From positions 1 to 21,200 of IMG/VR virus record IMGVR_UViG_3300008448_000798: DNA of 21,200 bases. One strand, given 5' to 3'. This DNA is from a virus. Numbering within the stretch: the first letter of the stretch is position 1; the number at the start of each line of letters is the position of its first letter. Positions 6,701-12,985 of the stretch are shown here, one piece after another. The notes under the pieces are model-generated. The model worked only from the letters and a program-made list of their open reading frames with translations, was not told where the DNA came from and searched no databases. The translations under genes were made by a program, and so were the position numbers.

Positions 6701-7495
6701 TTAGTCCTTCTTTTTAGTCCAAGATATGGCTTTAGAAGATTTCTTTTTTCTTAATGGGCCTTTACCAGCGGACTTGCATTGTGCTTTGGTTGGTCTACAA
6801 GCTGGATATTTGCCGCCTTCATCTGCATTGTCTCTGCCACAAGGACCGCCAGTTCTACAATTGACCCAACCTTTTCCTTTATTTCTTGCAAACCATCCGT
6901 GAAGACCTTGCTCTTTTTCCTTAGAGAAGTTTGGTTTATAATCTTTCTTTTCTTCTATTATCTCAAGATCATCATAAACTTCTTCGTTCTTCTTTCTACC
7001 TTGACAGTGCGCTCTTTGAGAGAATCCTTTTGGATTCTTGCAATCAATAGAACGTTTATATTTTTCTGACCACTCTTCATCAATCAAGTTTAGTTCTTCA
7101 TCTGATATATTCTCTGATACACCTTTCCAGATCTTACCTTGACGGCATTTAACAACTGCACCAGAGGCATATGCAGAGGGCCATACATTATATTTGCGCT
7201 TTGCTATTCTTGTGCAACGATCATCTTTTTCAGCTATTAATGATTTAAGTTCTTCTTTTACTAACTGATCAATTTTTAGTTTCAGATCTGTTCTCAAAGA
7301 TGCTTTATCAATACCAGTAGAAGATGCAAGATTATTTATATCGTGTAATGTGTTTTCAACATCGCCCAATATTGTTGATTTAGCTGCATCTTTTTTTTCT
7401 TGTTCTGATGTTTTAGGTGTTTCCTGTGAAAGCGTCATATCTTCGGCTTCACCTATAAACTGTTTCCATTCACGCAAAAGTTGACTGTATTTCAT
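6701..7495 (-). CDS. Cys-rich DUF5872-like phage protein with leader peptide
   Basis: This 264-residue protein is built from modules. It begins MKYSQLLREWKQFIGEAED, a leader with Ile14-Gly15-Glu16 that could be a prohead protease site. A helical acidic region runs to about 90. Next is CTRIAKRKYNVWPSAYASGA, a Cys/Trp block I recall from many marine phage proteins, then CKNPKGFSQRAHCQGRKK, and finally a tail with LHGWFARNKGKGWVNC, GGPCGRDNADEGGKYPAC and RPTKAQC, which resembles DUF5872. The regularly placed Cys and basic residues suggest small zinc-binding or nucleic-acid-binding units, but no function is established to my knowledge. It is the first of three consecutive genes with related leaders, so a place inside the capsid is inferred. 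The hairpin at 7504-7532 lies just ahead of its start. Confidence 0.75.
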   Translation of the reverse strand: MKYSQLLREWKQFIGEAEDMTLSQETPKTSEQEKKDAAKSTILGDVENTLHDINNLASSTGIDKASLRTDLKLKIDQLVKEELKSLIAEKDDRCTRIAKRKYNVWPSAYASGAVVKCRQGKIWKGVSENISDEELNLIDEEWSEKYKRSIDCKNPKGFSQRAHCQGRKKNEEVYDDLEIIEEKKDYKPNFSKEKEQGLHGWFARNKGKGWVNCRTGGPCGRDNADEGGKYPACRPTKAQCKSAGKGPLRKKKSSKAISWTKKKD

Positions 7496-7502
7496 AAGAA
7501 TA

Positions 7503-7533
7503 ATCCCACACTATAAATAGCATAGTGTGGGAT
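7503..7533 (-). promoter_or_regulatory. 12-bp hairpin before the 6701-7495 gene
   Basis: TCCCACACTAT and ATAGTGTGGGA (7504-7514 with 7522-7532) pair perfectly, plus one flanking A-T pair, around a 7-nt loop. On the minus strand it follows the PurA-like stop codon and is followed by TTATTCTT and the ATG at 7495. It may be a weak terminator. It may also be a structure masking the GGGA that could serve as ribosome binding site. I found no sigma70 promoter here. CTATTTATA in the loop and stem is a possible late-promoter-like element. Confidence 0.55.
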
Positions 7534-7546
7534 AAAGTTCTTTGTT

Positions 7547-8575
7547 TTAGAGATTTTCTACGATTTCTGGAGAAGAAGAGAACACAATCTTGGTTAAATA
7601 GCTACAATCTGTAGACAATACAGAATCAATCATCTTTCTCATTTCTTGCCAGTTCTTAAACTCAACAAGTCTATTCTGATAAAATAGCTTAAACTTTCCA
7701 GTAGATTCTAGAATATCACATTTGTTGATAATAATCTGAGTTGCGCCAGTTAGATTACAGGAATCAATAAGCTTATCAAGATTTAACCAGTTAACTTTTC
7801 GACGGCGACCTGTTGTTACGCCATATTCCTGTCCTGCATCAGCAATAGCAAGGAGTTCTGGATTTTCTAGAAGTGAAGCAGGAAAGTCTGGATCTTCACC
7901 AGAGCGAGTATCATAAGCTTTTGCTACTGCGTAGATATGGCGGATATCTCTTGGGCTAAACCCTAGCGAGCAAGCAGCATAAGGCAGACATTCGCTTGAA
8001 GTTACATAAGGATAGTTACCCCAGTTAATATCAAGCCAAACTCCTTGTGCGCCTTCACAAAGAATATTACCAACCAAATCTTCTTCTAGCAAGAAAGACT
8101 TGTCGATTGGACTATCCTTTGCAAGCATACCAACTCTTGCGTACTTGTCGCGATAAGCAGGGGCGATACCTTGACCTGTTGTACCAAGTTTTCCAGCAAG
8201 TTTAGCCTTATCTTCTGTGATGTGCTCAGATGTTACAATATGGGCACGGGGATGCACCTTAATGAGAGAAACATCAATACCATCTTTTTCTAGCTCACCT
8301 ACTTCTTTATAGAAAGCTTCTAGATTGATAACACAACCCGGCCCAATAACAGACTTAATGCCATAAAAGACACCACTTGGAACAATGTGTGTGGCAAACT
8401 TCTTGCCGTTGTGATAAATCGAATGCCCGGCGTTCGAACCACCATTGAATCTGCATACAAAATTATAATATGGAGTATTATCGTACTCCTTTCGCGATGC
8501 TAGATAATGTGTGACTTTACCCTTGCCTTCGTCACCCCAACAAGCACCAACAACAACGTCAACATTTCTTGCCAT
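7547..8575 (-). CDS. purA: adenylosuccinate synthetase family (PurA/PurZ0-like)
   Basis: Members join aspartate to a purine 6-position using a nucleoside triphosphate: IMP to adenylosuccinate in PurA, dGMP to the 2-aminoadenine precursor in phage PurZ. At 342 residues this is the size of archaeal PurA, not the ~430 of bacteria. It keeps GDEGKGK with catalytic Asp15, NAGH with His51, GTTGQG (131-136), the Arg147 position, EGAQG (174-178), TTGRRRK (254-260) and NKCD (284-287), the guanine-recognition motif. From memory, phage PurZ replaces the catalytic Asp with Ser and uses ATP, so this protein looks like a PurA or the GTP-using PurZ0 type. The loop TRSGEDPDFP (223-232) differs from the usual TRVGAGPFP and lies near the ribose in PurA. 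ATG directly abuts the exonuclease stop (TAAATG). Family certain, substrate open. Confidence 0.9.
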   Translation of the reverse strand: MARNVDVVVGACWGDEGKGKVTHYLASRKEYDNTPYYNFVCRFNGGSNAGHSIYHNGKKFATHIVPSGVFYGIKSVIGPGCVINLEAFYKEVGELEKDGIDVSLIKVHPRAHIVTSEHITEDKAKLAGKLGTTGQGIAPAYRDKYARVGMLAKDSPIDKSFLLEEDLVGNILCEGAQGVWLDINWGNYPYVTSSECLPYAACSLGFSPRDIRHIYAVAKAYDTRSGEDPDFPASLLENPELLAIADAGQEYGVTTGRRRKVNWLNLDKLIDSCNLTGATQIIINKCDILESTGKFKLFYQNRLVEFKNWQEMRKMIDSVLSTDCSYLTKIVFSSSPEIVENL

Positions 8576-9529
8576 TTAAGCCCTCTTCGTTAGTTTCATA
8601 TTATCAAATAACACGGTCATATTAAGTGTGCCAATACCATCTTCAACCATCATTTTTTTAAAGTTAAAGAAACTCATTTGAGGCTTGAAGTTGTCGAATA
8701 CAGCTTCAATCTCTACCTTTGTCTGAATAGAAACTTGTGGAGAATAAAGCTGCATAATCTTATAGTTATCTCTAATGACTTGCGCGTTATTTACGATATT
8801 CTCAAATGCTTTTACTTTTGTTCCTTGTTGACGGCAGTAATCCAATACATCATCAATCGAATAAGAAGTGCTCTCTGCAAGCATTGGGATGCGTTTAGCG
8901 ATTGTTGGTAGACCAATACCACCTACACCATCAAGATTGTCTGATTTGTCTCCTGCAATAGCTCTTGCAAGCGCAAAATTAGTTGGATGAATATTGTATT
9001 GTTCCACCACCTTCTTTACATTCAACACTTCTTCTTGAATAGGTCGATAAAGAACAACATTCTTATCAAGAATCTGAATATAATCCTTGTCAGAAGATAC
9101 AATAACCTTTTGACTGTTGCTCAAACTTGGAAGAGTGCAAACAAAAGAAACAAGATCGTCTGCTTCAATGTCTGGATACATAAGCTGAATAACTGGAAGT
9201 TCGTTTAGATACTCAATAATCCTTGTTTGCTGCCACATTTTGTTTCGTAGTTCTTCATTTTCTGATAGAATACGAACATCACGGTTAAGTCTTACAGGTG
9301 CTCTGCCCTCTTTGTAGTTAGAGTTCATTGCACGACGCTTGCGAGAGCCGCCTGCACCGTCCCAACAAACTACAACAAGATCTGGTTTGGTTTCCTTGCA
9401 TAGTTTCTGCAAGATCTTAAGAAAACCTACAACTCCACCAATAGGTTGACCATTTGGAGATAGTGTGGGATTAACGATATACGCTCTAAAAAACTGATTT
9501 AGAGCATCAACAATCAAGATACGATGCAT
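8576..9529 (-). CDS. 5'-3' exonuclease / flap endonuclease (T4 RNase H-like)
   Basis: This FEN-family nuclease would remove RNA primers and 5' flaps during lagging-strand synthesis. The 317 residues show the family's metal ligands in order: ILIVDALNQFFRAY at the N-terminus (Asp8), VCWDG near 58-62, IEADDLVSFV near 121, SSDKDYIQIL near 145, and AGDKSDNLDGVGGIGLPTAK-like helix-hairpin-helix residues around 192-210 (actual reading AGDKSDNLDG then VGGIGLPTIAKR). The basic stretch GGSRKRR and NSNYKEGR lies in the usual arch region. The length fits a stand-alone T4 RNase H or T5 exonuclease type enzyme. Family A polymerases often carry this activity as an N-terminal domain. Here the polymerase lacks it, so this gene probably provides it. 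The start at 9529 lies 14 nt behind GAGG and overlaps the preceding gene by 16 bp. Confidence 0.92.
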   Translation of the reverse strand: MHRILIVDALNQFFRAYIVNPTLSPNGQPIGGVVGFLKILQKLCKETKPDLVVVCWDGAGGSRKRRAMNSNYKEGRAPVRLNRDVRILSENEELRNKMWQQTRIIEYLNELPVIQLMYPDIEADDLVSFVCTLPSLSNSQKVIVSSDKDYIQILDKNVVLYRPIQEEVLNVKKVVEQYNIHPTNFALARAIAGDKSDNLDGVGGIGLPTIAKRIPMLAESTSYSIDDVLDYCRQQGTKVKAFENIVNNAQVIRDNYKIMQLYSPQVSIQTKVEIEAVFDNFKPQMSFFNFKKMMVEDGIGTLNMTVLFDNMKLTKRA

Positions 9530-9735
9530 TTAATATCATCCTCGTGTACTAGGTATTGTCTATCTTCGCTAATAATGTATACTTTATACATTTTAGGCCA
9601 GCAATCTGGCGGGTTTGTATCGTCTATGATAACGCCCATTAGATTGTGTCTTGTAAATAAGCTTTTTTGTTTTGGAACAGGATGGGCATCCCATTCTCCA
9701 AACAAGTTTACTATTACTAAATCACCCCTTTTCAC
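9514..9735 (-). CDS. small hypothetical protein, GTG start
   Basis: This 73-residue protein of unknown function reads from GTG at 9735 and overlaps the genes on both sides (14 bp with the one before, 16 bp with the exonuclease). It begins KRGDLVIVNLFGEWD and has a strand-rich pattern (MGVIIDD, MYKVYIISEDRQYLVHEDDI) like small SH3-type barrels. No good ribosome binding site precedes the GTG, so it may be translated by coupling. Continuous reading across most of the gap between two genes supports it. Confidence 0.6.
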   Translation of the reverse strand: MKRGDLVIVNLFGEWDAHPVPKQKSLFTRHNLMGVIIDDTNPPDCWPKMYKVYIISEDRQYLVHEDDIKCIVS

Positions 9736-10147
9736 GGAATGCTCTGTGTTCTTTGAAGCATTCTTCGCAAAGAGGGTAGAATGTTGGTCTTAGTTTTATG
9801 GGAAGTGGTTGTTGAGGTTTAATATCTTTGGAACAAGTAATACAAGTTCTTGTTGCTCTATACTCTGCTTCTGATATGATACTATCAACAAAGCTATAAA
9901 TTCGTTCACGTTCTGATCTCCACTTTTCTTCTATTTCATCATCATAATCATATGGATAAGAAACATAGATTCTAAGTGTTCCAAACTTTTCTTTTATTTG
10001 CTCAACCCGAACGTGTTCTTCGAACTTGGACAGTTTTTCTACTGCTTCTTCAATAACATCATACCAGCCTTCTGGGCACTCAACATATGATATCTTCATA
10101 AGTTTTGGGTATTTCTCTATGAGAATATCGTATTTTTCACCATTCAT
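9722..10147 (-). CDS. phage protein with KEKFGTLRIYV motif and CxxC pairs
   Basis: This 141-residue protein is of a type I recognise as common in phages but without known function. It has CPEGWYDVIEEAVEKL, then EQIKEKFGTLRIYVSY (the hallmark), an acidic helix, and a terminal Cys cluster CITC (near residue 110) and CEEC (near 130), probably one zinc ribbon. The start ATG at 10147 lies 6 nt after AGGA. It sits between the deaminase and the small GTG-start gene in one transcription unit from the promoter at 10599-10627. Its place with nucleotide and replication genes hints at early expression but not at a job. Confidence 0.75.
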   Translation of the reverse strand: MNGEKYDILIEKYPKLMKISYVECPEGWYDVIEEAVEKLSKFEEHVRVEQIKEKFGTLRIYVSYPYDYDDEIEEKWRSERERIYSFVDSIISEAEYRATRTCITCSKDIKPQQPLPIKLRPTFYPLCEECFKEHRAFREKG

Positions 10148-10155
10148 TTGTTATC

Positions 10156-10572
10156 CTAAAGTCGAATCTCTTCAAGGTCGCCAACAGAGTTAGAATAGAT
10201 AACTCGCTTGATGCCTACAAACTGCATTGCAGCCTCGCACATAGGGCAAGGCTTAGAGTTGCGAAGATGCTTGTCTCGTCCAACACGAACAACGTAAATG
10301 GTAGCACCTTCGGTAATAGAACGGTCAAGACCAAGAATAGCACCAATCTCTGCGTGAACAGTGGCGTGACCCTTCTGCGTCTTTCGGAATCGATTAGCCC
10401 AAGCCTTGTACTTATTCTTGTTGCAAGAGGTATTCAAGGCAACTCCACCACGAACAAGTACAGCACCGTGTCGATATTCCTTGAAGTCCGTTTGTTCCGC
10501 TACGCGGGAAGCAAGGTCAATATAACGCTGCTTCTTATTGCTAAGGTCAATCGGCTTCGGGTGATACTCCAT
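10156..10572 (-). CDS. deoxycytidylate/cytidine deaminase-like zinc enzyme
   Basis: This enzyme hydrolytically removes the amino group of a cytosine nucleotide, most likely dCMP to dUMP on the path to dTTP. In its 138 residues the zinc site is clear: HAE (around 74-76, His ligand and proton-shuttling Glu) and PCPMC (around 109-113, two Cys ligands), set in the typical ATVHAEIGAI and SKPCPMCEAAMQF context. It is shorter than T4 dCMP deaminase (193 residues) and lacks the insert that holds the regulatory site, so allosteric control by dCTP may be missing. RibD-like or other deaminase substrates cannot be excluded. It is the first gene after the promoter at 10599-10627, with GGAG 12 nt before ATG, a longer gap than usual. 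Confidence 0.82.
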   Translation of the reverse strand: MEYHPKPIDLSNKKQRYIDLASRVAEQTDFKEYRHGAVLVRGGVALNTSCNKNKYKAWANRFRKTQKGHATVHAEIGAILGLDRSITEGATIYVVRVGRDKHLRNSKPCPMCEAAMQFVGIKRVIYSNSVGDLEEIRL

Positions 10573-10598
10573 AGGGTTCTTGTTCTCCAGACACCTTT

Positions 10599-10627
10599 AA
10601 TATAACAAGGCTCCACAAGAGCGTCAA
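10599..10627 (-). promoter_or_regulatory. sigma70-like promoter before the deaminase gene
   Basis: TTGACG (10627-10622) and TATATT (10604-10599) are 17 bp apart on the minus strand. Each box matches five of six consensus bases. The predicted start is near 10592, about 20 nt before the ATG at 10572. The -35 box lies in the loop, and half of the spacer in the 3' arm, of the inverted repeat at 10609-10640. Confidence 0.7.
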
Positions 10628-10640
10628 CCCCTGTGGAGCC
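10609..10640 (-). terminator. hairpin terminator overlapping a promoter
   Basis: GGCTCCACA and TGTGGAGCC (10609-10617 with 10632-10640) form a perfect 9-bp GC-rich stem with a 14-nt loop. On the minus strand it is followed by TTGTTATATT, and on the plus strand by TTTCTTTT. It probably ends the UvsX/His-rich unit. Its sequence is shared with the promoter at 10599-10627. Confidence 0.65.
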
Positions 10641-10658
10641 TTTCTTTTATACTATCTT

Positions 10659-10946
10659 TTAATGTCTACCGCAATGAGTTCTTCCATCTGCGTGTCTGTG
10701 ACAATCAGAATGTCTTGGATTTCTTGGACGATCATAGGGCATAGTCCAATGACCCGAAACCCATCTTCCATTTGGTGCGTAATATCCAGCTACCCAAATA
10801 TTTCTTGGATAAGCTGGTGCTGGAACATAGGTTCTTTGAACGTGTGTGTGGTAATGAGTTTGGCTGTAATGAACAGGACTTGTTCTTACAGGAGTATTAT
10901 CATAAGCATACATTACGCAACCTAATAGATAGAAGATAGTATTCAT
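10659..10946 (-). CDS. His-rich WxxGxW protein, possible lipoprotein or exported
   Basis: This 95-residue protein starts with ATG at 10946, overlapping the uvsX stop by one base (TAATG). A short hydrophobic start MNTIFYLLGCVMYAYDN contains LLGC, a lipobox-like site with Cys10, but it has no positive n-region, so export is uncertain. The middle has many Tyr and His (HYSQTHYHTH), then WVAGYYAPNGRWVSGHW, two units of the WxxGxW type found in bacterial envelope proteins. The tail HSDCHRHADGRTHCGRH is rich in His and Cys and could bind metal. The composition differs strongly from its neighbours. Such a protein beside a recombinase gene suggests an accessory or host-interaction role. The function is unknown. 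Confidence 0.6.
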   Translation of the reverse strand: MNTIFYLLGCVMYAYDNTPVRTSPVHYSQTHYHTHVQRTYVPAPAYPRNIWVAGYYAPNGRWVSGHWTMPYDRPRNPRHSDCHRHADGRTHCGRH

Positions 10947-12094
10947 TAGTCACCTACTGGAATTTCTACGTCTGGTTCATCACCGTCGATATTATAATAA
11001 TTAGATGCATTTCCTTCTTTTGTCTCAAAGTTTTTAATGATCTCTTTATCCATCAACTGTAATACTCTATCACGGAACTTCTGATTTTGCAACTTATCAA
11101 GCCAATTTGCTGCTTGAAATTTATCTTTTGTTCCATCGGCATAAACCAATGAATACCAAGCACCACCTTGTTCAAGAAACTCTGAGGTCTTGATTGCTTC
11201 TAGCCAAGACTCTTCATCTTGAATAGCGATATCGTTTCCTCCCCAAAGAATCTTGAATGTACATTCACGACCTTCTGTACCAAAGCGAGACTTCTGTAGT
11301 TTTGCTTTTAGTTCAGAACCAACTTTATATCCCTTCTCGTCATAGATATAGGATGCCTTTGCTTTGCGCCCTGTAAGCCATATACGGAGCGAATAGGCAT
11401 AGGGCAATGCCTTACCACCGGGAGTGAAATAAGGCTCTATAAGGGCTTCTGCGGGCGTGCTAGTGATATTGGTTTTAAGCTGATTCAAAACCAATAATGT
11501 GCATTGTTTGTTGGCGATTGGCTGAACAAGTTTAGACATACCCTTTGATAGAATGCGTGGCTTTTGTGCCATTGAAGATTGTGGATTAAAGTCTCCTTCA
11601 ACGTCTGCATTTGCTGGTGTCATAGCAAGCGAATCCCAAATGAATAGGATTTTACCTGTATTCGCTCCAACTAACTCTTCAATAGTTTCAAGAACGAACT
11701 CTACCGATGTTGCTTGAACATACAAGATTTCATCTACCTTGCATCCTGCTCTTGCAAGAAACTCAGAATCAAGTGCAGACTCTGAATCGAAATATACTAC
11801 TTCAATACCTTGTTTCTGTGCATTTGCAGCAATCTGTGCAGCCATATATGATTTACCAGATGCAGAAAGACCTGCAATCTCTGAAATCTTTCCTACTGGA
11901 ATACCTGCAAGTTTTCCCTTGCAAATGATGGAATCTAACCAACGTGAACCTGTTGCAATCCAATCTGAAACATCTGTTGGGTTATCGTCAAGTAGATTAT
12001 AAGCTACTTCTGTTCCTGCTTTCTTGTTGATAAGCTCTCTCATTTGAGAGATTGATAACTTTCCATTTGCTGTTGTTGATACTTTTTTTGCCAT
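10946..12094 (-). CDS. uvsX: UvsX/RecA-like recombinase
   Basis: This strand-exchange protein coats single-stranded DNA and pairs it with homologous duplex for recombination, repair and recombination-dependent replication. I place the start at ATG 12094 (MAKKVSTT), which gives 382 residues and has AAAGGA 6 nt ahead. The earlier in-frame ATG at 12127 lies inside the loop of the upstream terminator. Walker A is GLSASGKS (75-82), then YFDSESALD, Walker B ILFIWDSLAM near 150, and TPGGKALPYAYSLRIWL near 230, the DNA-binding loop 2 zone. An acidic tail (DGDEPDVEIPVGD) ends it, as in many RecA proteins. It follows the SSB gene, its functional partner, as gp32 partners UvsX in T4. RecA core certain. 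UvsX rather than bacterial RecA is judged from the context and divergent sequence. Confidence 0.9.
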   Translation of the reverse strand: MAKKVSTTANGKLSISQMRELINKKAGTEVAYNLLDDNPTDVSDWIATGSRWLDSIICKGKLAGIPVGKISEIAGLSASGKSYMAAQIAANAQKQGIEVVYFDSESALDSEFLARAGCKVDEILYVQATSVEFVLETIEELVGANTGKILFIWDSLAMTPANADVEGDFNPQSSMAQKPRILSKGMSKLVQPIANKQCTLLVLNQLKTNITSTPAEALIEPYFTPGGKALPYAYSLRIWLTGRKAKASYIYDEKGYKVGSELKAKLQKSRFGTEGRECTFKILWGGNDIAIQDEESWLEAIKTSEFLEQGGAWYSLVYADGTKDKFQAANWLDKLQNQKFRDRVLQLMDKEIIKNFETKEGNASNYYNIDGDEPDVEIPVGD

Positions 12095-12108
12095 GTTTGT
12101 TCCTTTAA

Positions 12109-12143
12109 TAAATAAAAAGAGGCACACATTTCTGCGTGCCTCT
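12109..12143 (-). terminator. rho-independent terminator after the SSB gene
   Basis: On the minus strand AGAGGCAC (12143-12136) pairs with GTGCCTCT (12125-12118) over a 10-nt loop and runs straight into TTTTATTTA. It stands 15 bp after the SSB stop and before the uvsX ribosome binding site. With no promoter visible between it and uvsX, read-through must feed uvsX, giving more SSB than UvsX message. Confidence 0.85.
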
Positions 12144-12158
12144 CAAGTTCACATTAGA

Positions 12159-12929
12159 TTAGAGGCCAAAGTCTTCCAATGCCTCGTCTACCTTAGATTT
12201 ACTTCCTGTTCCACGCTCAACTGTCGAAGAACGCTGCTCTGCATCTTCATCGCTAGTGAATGCTTCATCAAGAATCTTCTGAACTTCTGAGGTTGAAAGA
12301 CGCTTGAAGAGACTATCAAAGTCTGGAAGGGTATCGAGAATCTCCTTGCACTTAGCTGGTCCACCATAAGATGGATCGCAAAGTGGTGAGGACTTACGGC
12401 GTGGTGTAATCTTTGTCTGTGGGAAAGCACCGGGAGTTGTTGGCTTACTGTAATCGATTACAAGATCAAGACCATCCTCTGGATCGGTAATATCGCCATA
12501 CTCTGGATTAAGAACAAGCTGAATCATAGTCTCGTAAGCAGTCTTACCATAAGACCAAATCTGGACTCCGCGCTTTTCATCGCCACGAACAAGGATTGGT
12601 GAGGAGAAACGCTGGCGTGGGAATAGCTGTTTAGCCATCTTCTTGCTCTCGTCGTCCTCATTGGCAACGCCTTCCTTCCAAAGCTGTGAAGCAAACTCAC
12701 AGATTGGACAATCTTCACCAAAGTTCTTCTTAGGACAAAGAACGCTCTTGGTCTTGCCTACCTCATAGTGAAACCAAAACTCCTTGAATGGATCACCGTC
12801 AGCAGTTGGAACAATACGAATAGAGTGCTGTCCTTCCTCTGGTTTCCAAGAGTTTGAAGAGTTACCGCTTTTACCGTTATTGGCAAGGCTATTAAGTTTT
12901 GCACGCATTTTGTTTAGATCGAGAGCCAT
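12159..12929 (-). CDS. single-stranded DNA-binding protein, T4 gp32-like
   Basis: This protein coats single-stranded DNA during replication and recombination. The 256 residues follow the gp32 plan. A basic N-terminal segment (LNKMRAKLNSLANNG) stands for the cooperativity region. An OB-type core carries a zinc site His54, Cys65, Cys74, Cys77, whose spacing is close to T4 gp32 (His64, Cys77, Cys87, Cys90). An acidic C-terminal tail (EDAEQ, then DEALEDFGL) is where gp32 docks its partners. It is somewhat shorter than T4 gp32 (301). AAGGAG, a perfect ribosome binding site, lies 9 nt before ATG 12929, fitting high expression. A terminator follows. An imperfect hairpin at 12962-12985 lies in the leader, where T4 gp32 is known to act on its own message. 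Confidence 0.88.
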   Translation of the reverse strand: MALDLNKMRAKLNSLANNGKSGNSSNSWKPEEGQHSIRIVPTADGDPFKEFWFHYEVGKTKSVLCPKKNFGEDCPICEFASQLWKEGVANEDDESKKMAKQLFPRQRFSSPILVRGDEKRGVQIWSYGKTAYETMIQLVLNPEYGDITDPEDGLDLVIDYSKPTTPGAFPQTKITPRRKSSPLCDPSYGGPAKCKEILDTLPDFDSLFKRLSTSEVQKILDEAFTSDEDAEQRSSTVERGTGSKSKVDEALEDFGL

Positions 12930-12961
12930 GATTATTTTCTCCTTATGGTTTGGTTTAAAGT

Positions 12962-12985
12962 CAGAATGTCTAATCTCACATTCTG
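12962..12985 (-). promoter_or_regulatory. hairpin in the leader of the SSB gene
   Basis: CAGAATGT and ACATTCTG (12962-12969 with 12978-12985) form an 8-bp stem with an 8-nt loop, directly after the stop of the preceding gene and about 33 nt before the SSB start codon. No T-tract follows it on the minus strand, so it is not a clear terminator. No convincing -10 box was found. It may take part in control or stability of the SSB message. Confidence 0.4.

Noticed and set aside
7512-7519. TATAAATA, an exact T4 late promoter word, on the plus strand
   Set aside because: It faces away from all genes in the window and lies in the loop and arm of a hairpin. No plus-strand gene follows, so it is probably chance or part of the hairpin.
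7547-8575. Calling the gene a true purZ and the phage a Z-DNA phage
   Set aside because: The catalytic Asp and the GTP motif of PurA are intact, and no DatZ or MazZ gene is in the window.
10609-10640. Terminator for a plus-strand gene (stem followed by TTTCTTTT)
   Set aside because: No supported plus-strand gene ends here; the T-run on that side may be incidental.
12095-12127. 11-residue N-terminal extension of UvsX (MCLFLFIKGTN)
   Set aside because: It would be coded by the terminator loop and arm and has no ribosome binding site. The ATG at 12094 has AAAGGA at good spacing.
12962-12985. Promoter for the SSB gene using TAGACA in the hairpin as -35 box
   Set aside because: No -10-like hexamer occurs 15-19 bp downstream.
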